A DNA stretch of 64,000 nucleotides from Bemisia tabaci. Lineage: Eukaryota > Arthropoda > Insecta > Hemiptera > Aleyrodidae. The stretch covers positions 52,040,985 to 52,104,984 of the forward strand of contig NC_092798.1 of the NCBI RefSeq assembly GCF_918797505.1, given 5' to 3'. Below are positions 46,816-55,582 of this stretch, in pieces. Below the pieces are notes generated by a model, which made no database searches, was not told the origin of the DNA, and worked only from the letters and a program-made list of their open reading frames with translations. Numbering within the stretch: position 1 is the first letter of the stretch; every line of letters starts with the position of its first letter. The position numbers and the translations under genes are program-made.

Positions 46816-47698
46816 GCCAATATTATTTTAAGATTGAGAAAAGTTTCAAAAACGCGATAGCAACCATAGCGTCGTGAGAATCCATTGACACGGTTTTCGA
46901 CCGAACGCGCCTTCAATTTTGGTGATACTCTACGCCTTACCATGGAGTTAGTTTAGTTGCGTGACCTAACCGAACCCAACTAAAATCGACTCCGTTCATT
47001 GCACCAAAGATAATTATTCTGGTGTAATATATAAACATTCGTTACCTATGTTTTAGTGAGTTATGGAATTTTTCAACATAATTTACGTGTTTTGCATAAC
47101 ATTTTGATGATGAAACATATCTGGGGGCCCTCCATTAATTACATCACCAATTTTTTTCGATTTTTCGACCTCTCCGCCTCTCACAGTATCCACACTTCAT
47201 CCACTTCTAGACCCTGCCCCTAAAAATTACGTTATTCAAAGCGTACCACAAAAAACTGCCTGAATAAGCGGTAAATGTTACGAATCAAGCAGATTGCGCG
47301 CAAGGAGTGGATTTCAGACTTTTTTGACGTGCAACGTGATATTTCTTGCTATTTTACCTGTGAAGAGTGTACTATTTAGGCGAATCTCTTGCGTGCAACA
47401 GACTTATTTCATTAGAGATGCCCATTTGCATAAAAGGCATCGAATATGCCGCACCTATGTCAACTTATGCCTTTAACGTGCTCTAAAATAATTGTCCCCT
47501 AGCAACAAAAAGCTGTTTTTCAAACCAAGTTGTTCACCTACTGGGCAGTTCTTTGCTTCTCCCGAACATGTTCATTTTTCCAAGTTGATGTGTTTTCCTT
47601 CTCACTGCTTCAAATTTCGTTAAGGTTCATCCGTCGACTGGACAAGCACTCTCTCGCATTGACGGAAGCATCCTTGGCGAGTCGTTTTTCTTGAACGG
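46816..47698. other. Unassigned; possible CC-like end at 47125
   Basis: GGGGGCCCTCCATTAATTAC at 47125 and AAAAATTACGTTATTCAAAG at 47221 loosely resemble family CC. Nothing else recognised. Confidence 0.4.
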
Positions 47699-47706
47699 GT
47701 GGATAA

Positions 47707-48094
47707 CAGTAGCGAGTAATGATCGATTATCGATATATCTCCATTTGAAGCTATGGTAAAGAATCGATATTAAGGTGTCCGTTGCGAACACACTAGAAAA
47801 AAAAAACACATTGAATCTAGAGTCCAGACTCTTAAAAACATCGACAAGAAAAAGTACTCTTGATTCAATCAGAATCTAGCTTAAATCAAGAACCAAGCCT
47901 CTTAATTTGAGCGGATTTCCTTTTGATTTAAGCTTAAATCTGATTGAATCAAGGGTCCTTTTTCAATGTTTTCAAGAGTCTGGACTTCTAGATCCAATGT
48001 GTTTTTTTTTTCCAGTGCACCCTGTTCGTCGATCCTTTTCCTTAGGTTTAAATGACAGATCAATCGATACATCGCAAAGCACGCTACGCCATTG
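47707..48094 (+). mobile_element. MITE family B, copy B3, split by A4; perfect 8-bp target duplication
   Basis: CAGTAGCG...CGCCATTG ends flanked by GTGGATAA at 47699-47706 and 48095-48102. An 8-bp duplication together with CAGNGGCG-type ends is the hallmark of hAT elements, so this copy defines the whole B family. About 160 bp remain once A4 is removed. No transposase. Confidence 0.9.
47791..48017. mobile_element. MITE family A, copy A4, nested in B3
   Basis: CACTAG...CCAGTG foldback of 227 bp with CA duplication. It interrupts the conserved B-family stretch GTTGCGAACACCCTGTTC. Uninterrupted B copies at 110-130 and 50789-50806 show the empty site, which fixes the borders and the 2-bp duplication. 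Confidence 0.92.
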
Positions 48095-48102
48095 GTGGAT
48101 AA

Positions 48103-48921
48103 CGTAAGAGAACGGAGCCGGAACCGGGTCGCCAAGAGGAATCCGAAGGACGCGTGGATCGTGGAGGTGGATGCATGCAGAGGCAGAGGCAGACTGTCGG
48201 AAACAAACACATAATGATTGTCGCCAATCGTTTGTTTGGACATCAACACGATCAACACGTACGCCTGGAACGCCAGCCGAGGTGTACTCGCGCCCCGTCC
48301 CATCGTTGCAACATCCCCCCATTTTTACGCGGGGGCTCCGAGCTCTTATCAACTCACCCCCCAAATGGAGGGGGGATTCAAAACCCTGTAAGCACCATCA
48401 CGAGTTGTTAGAAATAATGTTCGGCCATCTCCCTCATTTAACGTAGTAAAAAAATAAAATGCTGACGTTAGAACCTGAATTCTGATTTACCTACCCTCGA
48501 AACAAAAAAAAACACTAAATATGTCCCCCCAACCCTAAGTAGCAAGGTGGTAAAATAGTGTCGGCTCCACATTATTTTATGGGGAAAGCAAGGCCAAAAA
48601 ATTTAAAAAATTTCAATTAAAGTAAAACATTTGAGCTTTAATTTTGGAATTTGAATAAACGTTGGAGCTCATTCTTGTACTGATACTCATATTAGAACTT
48701 AAATTTTTGACTCCGATTGAAATTTGTTGATTTTGCTTTAAGCGTAAACCCAGCACTATTTTACCACCTTTGACGAATTTTGACCTCTAAAATGCTATAT
48801 CGTATCAACATATAATTTTTTCCGGTGTGATTATCCAGAGGCCTGCGGAATATAAAATAGGTTCTTTTGGAGATAATTTTGCCGAAAACGGGTTGGACCT
48901 TCGTTTGTTCGAGTGTACATA
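48103..48921. other. Unassigned
   Basis: The GC-rich first part (to 48380) has open frames on both strands without domains; the rest is AT-rich. Confidence 0.4.
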
Positions 48922-49145
48922 GGGTGTCCCAAAACAACTGAGACCAAGTCTGTAATTCGGATACTATGATAGATATCGAACTGCGGTTTGTAGGAGGTTG
49001 TAGTCCATACTATTGGCTATCAAACCTTAAAATTTGAGCTTATTTGGTAGCTAATAGTATGGACTACAACCTCTCACAAACCGCATTTCGATATTTATCA
49101 TAGTTTCCGCATCACAGACTTGGTCTCAGTTGCTTTGGGACACCC
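48922..49145. mobile_element. Foldback K (mariner-like ends)
   Basis: GGGTGTCCCAAAACAACTGAG...GCTTTGGGACACCC, 224 bp, flanked by TA. Subterminal TCGAACTGCGGTTTGT resembles J's TCGATTTGCGGTTTGT, so K and J may share ancestry. Confidence 0.84.
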
Positions 49146-49535
49146 TATATAAGTTCTCGAACTCTTATCCTATGATCATGCTCAGCATTCTGGGAGGCGT
49201 TGCGGCAACCCGGGGCCCGGGCGGCCGGAATAATGATGCGGATCTTGTCGTTGGCTCGACGCGGTGTCCCGTGCCCCTTCAACAAAGAGGTTCTGCAACC
49301 GGGCACGGCACCGCTATCTTCGAGTCCGCGTCGCAAGATAGCGTCGCGTCGCGTCGCGTCGTGTCGCTGCTCAATCGCGCGGAAAATGGACCCGACGTCC
49401 CGACGCGTTTCCGTCACGCGCCGCGCCACGCTCGCCATTTGAATTTTATAGCTCTCACGGCTGAGGCTTGTCTGAAAGCAACTTTGAAAGCGACTTTCAG
49501 AGTTCGCCGGGAAGACCGGGAGCGATCCAGAACTG
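49146..49535. other. Unassigned CpG-rich patch
   Basis: A GCGTCGCGTCGCGTCGTGTC short tandem lies at about 49341-49362. The 156-codon plus-strand frame begins in K and shows no domain. Confidence 0.4.
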
Positions 49536-49685
49536 CAGCAATTCTCAATAACATTGTCAATACTCCGTTTAGATCTATTGAATTTATCGATTCTCGATGA
49601 GACAGGCCGTTTCATGTAGATTCGATTGTTGAAACACACTTAAATAAAGAAAAAACAAAGTTGCCAACTTGTTGGAATGGCCGCT
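49536..49685. mobile_element. Family N, copy N3, degraded
   Basis: CAGCAATTCTCAATAACATTG on the left and AAGTTGCCAACTTGTTGGAATGGCCGCTG on the right match N1/N2 ends; the arms have lost most pairing. Confidence 0.6.
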
Positions 49686-49748
49686 GCTATCCGGGAATGG
49701 ATATATTGTATGCGCATAGGATACGGATCGTCACCTTCTGGAAAAGTA

Positions 49749-49977
49749 CACTGCAAATAAAAAACACATTGGATCTAGAGTCCAGACTCTTAAAAACATC
49801 GACAAGAAAAAATACCCTTGATTCAATCAGAATCTAGCTTAAATCAAGAACAAAGCCTCTTAATTTAAGCGGATTTCGTTTTGATTCAAGCAAAAATCCG
49901 AGTGAATCAAGAGTATTTTTTCTTGTCAATGTTTTCAAGAGCCTGGACTCTACATTCAATGTGTTTTTTTTCCAGTG
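49749..49977. mobile_element. MITE family A, copy A5
   Basis: CACTGC...CCAGTG foldback of 229 bp with exact TA duplication. The left terminus is slightly degraded (CACTGCAAATAAAAA). Confidence 0.86.
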
Positions 49978-50351
49978 TATCACAAGCGCCGTGCGATGTT
50001 CAGAAATTTTCGCCGCCATTTAATTTTGATACAGAGATGATTTCTGTCGATAAAATTCAAAGAAATTTTAAAACAGATTCAATCAACAATTTCTATGAAA
50101 AAAAAAAATAAAATGGTGGCGGAAATTTTGAAGCGTCGCAAGGCGCTTGTTATACCTTGGCCGGAAGGCAACAAGATGACGAATAGAATTTTATGGAGTA
50201 AAATTGCACGATGATGAGCACGCGTAACATAGTCTGAAATTAGTATCTTACGGGGATATGACACCAAAGGAAATCGAGAATGGATCACTAGACAAGGTGT
50301 AAATTAAAGCATTCGAATTGGATGGCTAGGAAGGATGGATGGACAGAACAA

Positions 50352-50866
50352 CAGTGGCGTGGCGTGAATGATCGATTACCGATATTTCTCCATTTGAACT
50401 ATGGTACATGGAGAAAAAAATCGTGCGTGGGACTCGAAGTTTAGGTCATATGGATCTCTGAAGTTTTCGGATCACACATTTGAACACTTTAGGTCTAGCT
50501 GTCGAGGTTCGGATCACACATCTGAAACTTCAGGTCTTACATCTGAAGTACTTCCGGTTTCACATCCGAAGAACTTCGGTTCTCACATCCGAAAAATTTC
50601 GGTTCTCACATCTGAAGTACTTCAGATGTAAGAACTGAAGTTTCAGAAGTGTGATCCGAACCTCGACAGCTGGACCCTAAGTGTTCAGATGCTTAATCTG
50701 AAAACTTCAGAGATCCATATGGCCTAAACTTCGGGTCCCACGCACGAGGTTTTTTTCTCCGTGTAGAGAATCGATTATTAAAGTGCTCGTTGCAAACACC
50801 CTGTTTATCGATCCTTTCCATAGGTTTAAATGCCATAACAATCGATGCATCGCAATTCACGCCATG
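50352..50866 (+). mobile_element. MITE family B, copy B4, split by C1
   Basis: CAGTGGCG start, then B words (TATTTCTCCATTTGAACTATGGTA), interrupted at TA by C1, then GAATCGATTATTAA...GTTGCAAACACCCTGTTT and a degraded right end near CACGCCATGC. Its right part overlaps the start of a chance 269-codon frame. Confidence 0.82.
50407..50764. mobile_element. Foldback family C, copy C1, nested in B4
   Basis: Termini CATGGAGAAAAAAA/TTTTTTTCTCCGTG flanked by TA on both sides; removing it restores B4. Arms contain GTTTAGGTCATATGGATCTC and its complement. The middle (50511-50628) is a tandem run of about five 22-24 bp units built on ACATCYGAARNACTTC. CAC-type ends and 2-bp duplications again suggest the CMC group, but this is inferred from ends only. 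The long open frame across it is a by-product of the repeats. Confidence 0.87.
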
Positions 50867-52307
50867 CACATGAGCGTTGAAATCTCCGATCAATACACCG
50901 TCGATAACCAACCTACATATTTTCTGCCACCACGTCCGAGTCGAAAATACGAAAAGCAGAGCCCAGGTGAGTGTCGGCTTCGGCTCGCGTTGCAGGACAG
51001 AAATCGAGGCGTGCAGAAATATCGGTCCCCGAAGGAATCACGAGGCGATAGGCGCCCGACGCGCGGCAGACGTGATGCGGTGTCCAAGCCGCGCCCGGGC
51101 GGATCGGCAAAACGACACACAGGGCGCCCGGGTCCTCGTCCTTCCTCATCTGAATATTTAACTCCGTCGCGCAGTCTACATCGCCCGCCGAAAAACCACC
51201 TAACTCCGATTGAAATTCGGTGTAGATACGTGGTTTTTGTCCGCCACCTTCCCGAGTTTCTCTATCGAATATTTATTGGCCGATTTCCTTTCCGCTCGCA
51301 TTTCTTCCCCGGCCGACGCAGTAAAAGTCATAAAAAGCAAAGATACGTTCGTTATTGGATCTCGGCGGGGCCTGGAGACGTTATATCCGGAGATTTCGTC
51401 CCGGCGGATTTTTTTTTTTTTCTTACCCCGGTAGTAACGGTTTCTCCGGCGAGTTCTGATTGGAGAACAGGTGGGCTTGGCCGCATAGGCCGTCCCCGAT
51501 ATTCGAACGGGTTCTCTTCCGAACAGAAAAAATCAACTTTACTGTTGAGCCCCGGAGCGCTGGTATTCTTACGCAGCCCAAGGCTCATCTGAAAAACGGA
51601 CTTGTACCTTTTAAGAAACCATCCGGTCGTTTGAGATGAGATGTGGGGAGCCATTCCAATCGAGATCCAAATCTTACTCATCTGAAATATTTCTTTCGAT
51701 GGACGGGCTGGCGAGCCGCAAGATTTGAAGGCGAGGTACTTCACCTGCAATTACAATTTTTCCTCGCGTTGAGTTTTCTCCTTCAACCATTTTCCAGAAA
51801 AGACTCAACTGCTACAAACTCTGAAAACAGCTCGGATAAGTTTTACTTAAGTCGGCTGAGTTAAAACTGATTAAGGTCTGTTTACTAATTTCCACAGCCT
51901 CTGGTTAAGTTTACTTTTTAGTCAAACTTGAAACGTTGGTTTGAGGGGATTTTAGAAATTTTACCAGAATTTAAATTGATTTGTGTCTCAAAATTTTAAT
52001 CTCAATAAACTGCAGAGGGTTTTTCTCTATGTATCTCACCGAAATAGGAATTTTCAGAAAAAATCATTGTTTTGTTCGAATCTTTAATGACTTAGACCTC
52101 TGCTCCGAATGAAAAAGCAGTATAAATTTAGATGTAGAAATCAAGTACACAGTTGGTTCCTTCTCAGATTTCCAACGGCGGAAATCAATTCAGAGATGGG
52201 AAATAACTGTTATCAGTGATGCTCGTGAAGTTATTCCAAGTAACTTAAAAACAGACCTCTTGGTTTCCAAAAATTACGCGTTCGTGTCCCATGTAATTAC
52301 TCGGCCT
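50867..52307. other. Unassigned; longest CpG-rich stretch in the window (50930-51740)
   Basis: A 269-codon frame (50783-51592) starts inside the B4 element, is Arg/Pro/Ser-rich, crosses a poly-T run read as Phe residues and shows no domain. I consider it compositional. No splice-supported exon could be judged from this sequence alone. Confidence 0.45.
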
Positions 52308-52466
52308 CGGTGGCGAATCATGAATGATCGATGATCGACATTTCTCCATTTAAAGATATGGTAAAGAATCGATTATTAAGGAATTCGTTGCAAACACCCT
52401 GTTTATCGATACTTTCCCACAGCTTCAAATGGCAGATCGATCGATACATCGCAGAGCACGCCACGC
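52308..52466 (+). mobile_element. MITE family B, copy B5 (uninterrupted)
   Basis: CGGTGGCG...CACGCCACG, about 159 bp, the best full-length reference for family B. It contains TCTCCATTTAAAGATATGG and GTTGCAAACACCCTGTTT in one piece. Confidence 0.8.
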
Positions 52467-52990
52467 TACTACTCGATCTGCCGGAAATACGAGCGAAAAA
52501 CCTTTACGATAACTTAAAAATTACACCCTCGCATTGACAGTTCGCAGGAGGCGCGCGCCACGAACAGGGATCCCGCCACCAGCCACAGGGAGCAAGCAAG
52601 TGGGGAATTTATGAATATAGGGATAATTTTACGGGCGCGATAAATGAGACGCTGGAATTGTATAAGTGGGAAGCTCATTCACGGAATCGAGGGTGAAATT
52701 GGCGCATTCGTATTTCGTAATTCCGAATCATTACGGGTAAATTGTCGGGGCAAATATTTACCATCGAATTACGAGCGATAATCATGCTACCGCAACCAAC
52801 CAGCCCCCCCCCCCCCCCCCCCCCCCGAGTTCGTGCATCGCGGCGTCGTCGCAGCGGAAAGAGGCGTCGTTCAATTGAAATTGATTTTTGAGGGAGCTCG
52901 TTTTCGCTCCATGCCCCCCCCCCCCTTTCGATTCCCGATCCTGTGACCTCCCACCGAAAAATATGAGGAGGCTCATGCATTTATTGGCAA
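52467..52990. other. Unassigned with poly-C tract
   Basis: A 24-base C run (52803-52826) and a 12-base C run near 52915. Minus-strand frames here are Gly-run artefacts. Confidence 0.45.
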
Positions 52991-53290
52991 GGCGTGTATC
53001 ATTATCGATACTTCCCCTTTGACGCTATGGTAAAGAATCGATTATTGAGGTGCACTGGAAAAAAAACACATTGGATCTAGAGTCCAGACTCTTAAAAACA
53101 TCGACAAGAAAAAGGACTCTTGATTCAATCAGATTTAAGCTGAAATCAAAAGGAAATCCGCTCAAATGAAGAGGCTTGGTTTTTTATTAAAGCTCAAATC
53201 TGATTGAATTAAGAGTATTTTTTCTTGTCTATGAGTATTACCTGATTTATTTATTTTTTCTTCCTGGTTGTTTTGTTCTTCTCTTCCTTC

Positions 53291-53333
53291 AGGCTATGTA
53301 CATTTCGGAATATACCTATTCCATCTTCAGGCC
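53291..53333 (-). ncRNA. hammerhead-ribozyme-like motif, left-end (3') copy of the Penelope element
   Basis: This is the same motif on the minus strand, in sense orientation to the RT: CTGAAGA at 53330-53324, helix II, GAAA at 53306-53303, TGTACA, UA, with predicted cleavage between 53295 and 53294. Helix I pairs GGC (53333-53331) with GCC (53294-53292), three Watson-Crick pairs without the wobble seen in the other copy. It lies in the 3' untranslated terminal repeat, where such ribozymes are expected in this class. Confidence 0.72.
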
Positions 53334-53474
53334 ACTTCACCACTTTACTAGCACTATAGTGCGCGTTCTATATTCGATAAACTTAGGATGTTAAAACACT
53401 TAAAAGTTAAAAAACCGGAAAATAAAAATTAAAAATTACGCATAGACTAAAAAGACTGCCCGAGGCGCGACCGA

Positions 53475-54459
53475 TCACTGATTACTTGATTTTTCCTCCT
53501 CGGCTCTTGTCCACGGGGCTAAGGAACGTGGCATTATCAGAGGTGTTACTGTCGATTCGATTTGGGTGTTGAGGATGTTGCCGGATGTTTTCGCGCGCTC
53601 GATTTCCATTTGTTCCAACAAGTTCATTTTTTTGCCCTTTTTACATGTATGTATCACCTCAATTTGGCATTTTTTGTATTCATGATTTTGTTCTATGAGA
53701 TGGTCGCTGAGTGAGGAGTGTCCTGATTTTTTGAGGCGTGCGTTGGCAAAAATGTTCGTTGGTGCGGGTATTTATGGTACGCCCTGTTTGCCCAATGTAA
53801 TATTTTCCACATTTGCAGCTGACTTTGTAAATCCCACTGGTATTTAATTTATCTGTATGGGTCTTTTTCGTGTTGATGAGTTGACGTCCTAAATTTTGAT
53901 TATTATGGTAGGTCACATTGGTGGTTTTGTGTTCTTTCCGGATTATCTTTTTTGTTTGTTCTGATATTCCTTGGCAGAAGGGTATGGCAATCCACTTGTT
54001 ATTTTTTGGTATGTTGTTATTGAAGAGTACCTTAGCTTCTTGGCGAGACCGTTGTTTCCTTAGTATTCTCATTATGTCTTCTTTTTTATAACCATTGTTT
54101 ATGGCTATAGTGATAATTGTATTTAGTTCTTCGTTGTACTCTTTCTTCTCGAGTGGTAGATTTAAAAGTCGATATATCATGCAGTGAAAGCCTGCCATTT
54201 TATGTCCCCAACTGTGATGGGAGTTATATGGGATAATGGAGTCAGTGTAGGTTTTCTTCCTGTAAACTTTTATTTTGATTTTGTTGTCTGTGATAATTAA
54301 TGTTAGATCCATGAAATCCAGTCTGTCCCCTCCTCGTTCAACTTTAAACCGTAGGTTTTTTTCCAGTTTATTTATTTGATTTACAAACTTGCTCAGTTCT
54401 CTGTCGGTTCCTGTCCATATGAGGACAATATCATCTACATATCTGCGGTAGAAAAAGGT
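53475..54459 (-). pseudogene. Penelope-like RT (C-terminal part) plus GIY-YIG endonuclease, frameshifted
   Basis: Read on the minus strand, the frame begins in the palm of the reverse transcriptase with YRRYVDDIVLIW (the catalytic YVDD box) near 54455. A thumb/linker region rich in Lys and Asn follows. Next comes a GIY-YIG nuclease start (GIYKVSCKCGKYYIGQTGR, about 53790-53850) with the expected downstream Arg and a Glu in NEHF. At the A-run 53748-53752 (T-run on the coding strand) the frame shifts by one. The other frame continues with nuclease-like sequence (HSSLSDHL, then IHTCKKGKKMNLLEQMEIERA) down to about 53475. No ATG precedes it: the open frame runs back through the inverted repeat only by chance, and the N-terminal RT motifs are absent. 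The family works by target-primed reverse transcription; this copy is inactive. The family call is secure. The exact shift point is inferred from similarity of style, not from an alignment. Confidence 0.88.
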
Positions 54460-54499
54460 CTGAAGATGGAATAGGTATATTCCGAAATGTACATAGCCT
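54456..54499 (+). ncRNA. hammerhead-ribozyme-like motif, right-end copy of the Penelope element
   Basis: The core reads CTGAAGA (54460-54466), one unpaired T, helix II GGAATA/TATTCC (54468-54473 with 54478-54483), GAAA (54484-54487), a tiny palindromic helix III TGTACA, then the UA before the predicted cut between 54495 and 54496. Helix I is AGGT (54456-54459) with GCCT (54496-54499), including one G-U pair. All invariant hammerhead core bases (CUGANGA, GAAA, UH) are present. Minimal hammerheads with a very short helix III are known from Penelope-like elements. This copy is antisense to the RT frame because it lies in the inverted terminal fragment. Activity is not shown. Confidence 0.72.
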
Positions 54500-54671
54500 G
54501 AAGGAAGAGAAGTAACAAAACAACCAGGAAGAAAAAATAAATAAATCAGGTAATACTCATTTATCAACCTGGTAAAATGAAAAATTCACAAAGTTTTTCT
54601 TGTCTATGTTTTTAAGAGTCTGGACTCTAGATCCAATGTGTTTTTTTTCCAGTGTGGCAGATCAATCACTG

Positions 54672-55249
54672 AAAATAATTTTTCTGCGCCCAAAAGGCCG
54701 ACAAAATAGACTTTCATAACTTAAAATGACACAAAAATCACTTCGAGCATTTAGAAAATGTCTAAAATCTACTTCAGAACGCACGATTTACGTGGTCTAC
54801 GACAGCCTTTCAAAGTTTTCTTCCGATATACGATATCATACTTTTTAGCCAGCTAGTAGCTGCTCATAGATCAATCTCAGTAAGCTCAAACGAATACACC
54901 AAAAAGAAAGAGAGGAGGGGGCGTTTAGGGCCTTTTCAGAGTGACAAGGAGGGAGCTTTTTCCTGTTGAGCGATATATATTTACAACGGGATGCCGTTAA
55001 TCGTCAAGTCGGACAGGGAAACGAGGCTAGTCTGAGCTTCCGGCGGAATTTATTCGGCTCACAATTAGGCCAACTTGATTTACCCTCGGGCGACAAATTT
55101 GAATTTATTGCTTTTTCGAGTCCTCCACTGCCGGCTCGATTGGTCCCGCTATCACTCATTACGCTCAGCTTCGCGGCAACATCCCCGCCATGCATTGCTT
55201 TCATGGGTCGACTCGTTCCAGTATTTTCTCAGAGACATTGTGGACACTT
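54672..55249. other. Unassigned
   Basis: A GC-moderate patch at 54990-55250 gives open frames in several phases, none with a domain. Confidence 0.4.
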
Positions 55250-55582
55250 GGGCCCTTTTGAGTATTACGTAACGCCTTCAGGGGGGGGGGGGTTTGAGCA
55301 AGCGTTACAGTGCGTTACAAAAGAGAGGGAGGGGGCGGTAACGCCCAGCGATACGTATCAAATCCAAACCAGGGGGGTGGGGGGGGGGGGACAACTTCGA
55401 AAAAACGGGCAAAAAATAAAAAATTCGATCCATCTATTAGAGAATTAGGAGGGGGGGCAGACCAGCGTTACGTAATTCCAGAGGGGGGACTAGGGCTGCG
55501 ATACGAGTGCGTTACATGGGGGAAGGGGGGCGAGTGGGGGGGCGAAAAATTGGAAAAAGTGCGTTACTTAATACTTGGTCCT
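55250..55582. mobile_element. Family CC, full copy
   Basis: GGGCCCTTTTGAGTATTACG on the left and GCGTTACTTAATACTTGGTCC on the right are imperfect complements. GCGTTAC words recur inside, separated by long G runs (55280-55291, 55378-55390). Frames across it are G-run artefacts. Confidence 0.64.

Larger units (their letters stand above)
53234..54593 (-). mobile_element. Penelope-like retroelement, 5'-truncated, nested in MITE A6
   Basis: A 1360-bp insertion splits MITE A6 and is flanked by an exact 15-bp direct repeat (53219-53233 and 54594-54608, TTTTTCTTGTCTATG). Removing the insertion and one repeat restores the MITE. The minus strand codes for the end of a reverse transcriptase (YVDD box) followed by a GIY-YIG endonuclease, a domain order diagnostic of Penelope-like elements. 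About 100 bp at the left end (53234-53331) is repeated in inverted orientation at the right end (54460-54561), upstream of the coding part. Inverted terminal fragments like this are known for the class. Most of the reverse transcriptase is missing and the reading frame is broken, so this copy cannot move itself. Confidence 0.9.
53053..54654. mobile_element. MITE family A, copy A6, split by the Penelope element
   Basis: The termini CACTGGAAAA...TTTTCCAGTG match the other A copies and the host duplication is TG (53051-53052, 54655-54656). Without the 1.36-kb Penelope insertion it would be about 230 bp. It is itself inserted in a broken hAT-like MITE (B6). Confidence 0.88.
52991..54671 (+). mobile_element. 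MITE family B, copy B6, broken, host of A6
   Basis: B-family sequence from ATCATTATCGATACTTCC to GATTATTGAGGTG (53052) stops at MITE A6. Only TGGCAGATCAATCAC (54655-54671) follows on the far side. The middle of the B element (GTTGCAAACACCC region) is missing, so there was a deletion as well as an insertion. Confidence 0.7.

Noticed and set aside
49130..49600. 156-codon frame with an overlapping 164-codon frame on the other strand
   Set aside because: Both start or end in MITEs K and N3, and the CpG-rich middle keeps several frames open at once; no domain.
50783..51592. 269-codon plus-strand open frame
   Set aside because: It starts inside hAT-like MITE B4, is compositionally Arg/Pro/Ser-rich, reads a poly-T run as Phe and contains no recognisable domain.
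53475..54567. Retroviral or LTR-retrotransposon polymerase
   Set aside because: A YVDD box alone would allow this, but the downstream GIY-YIG nuclease and absence of RNase H or integrase motifs fit only a Penelope-like element.
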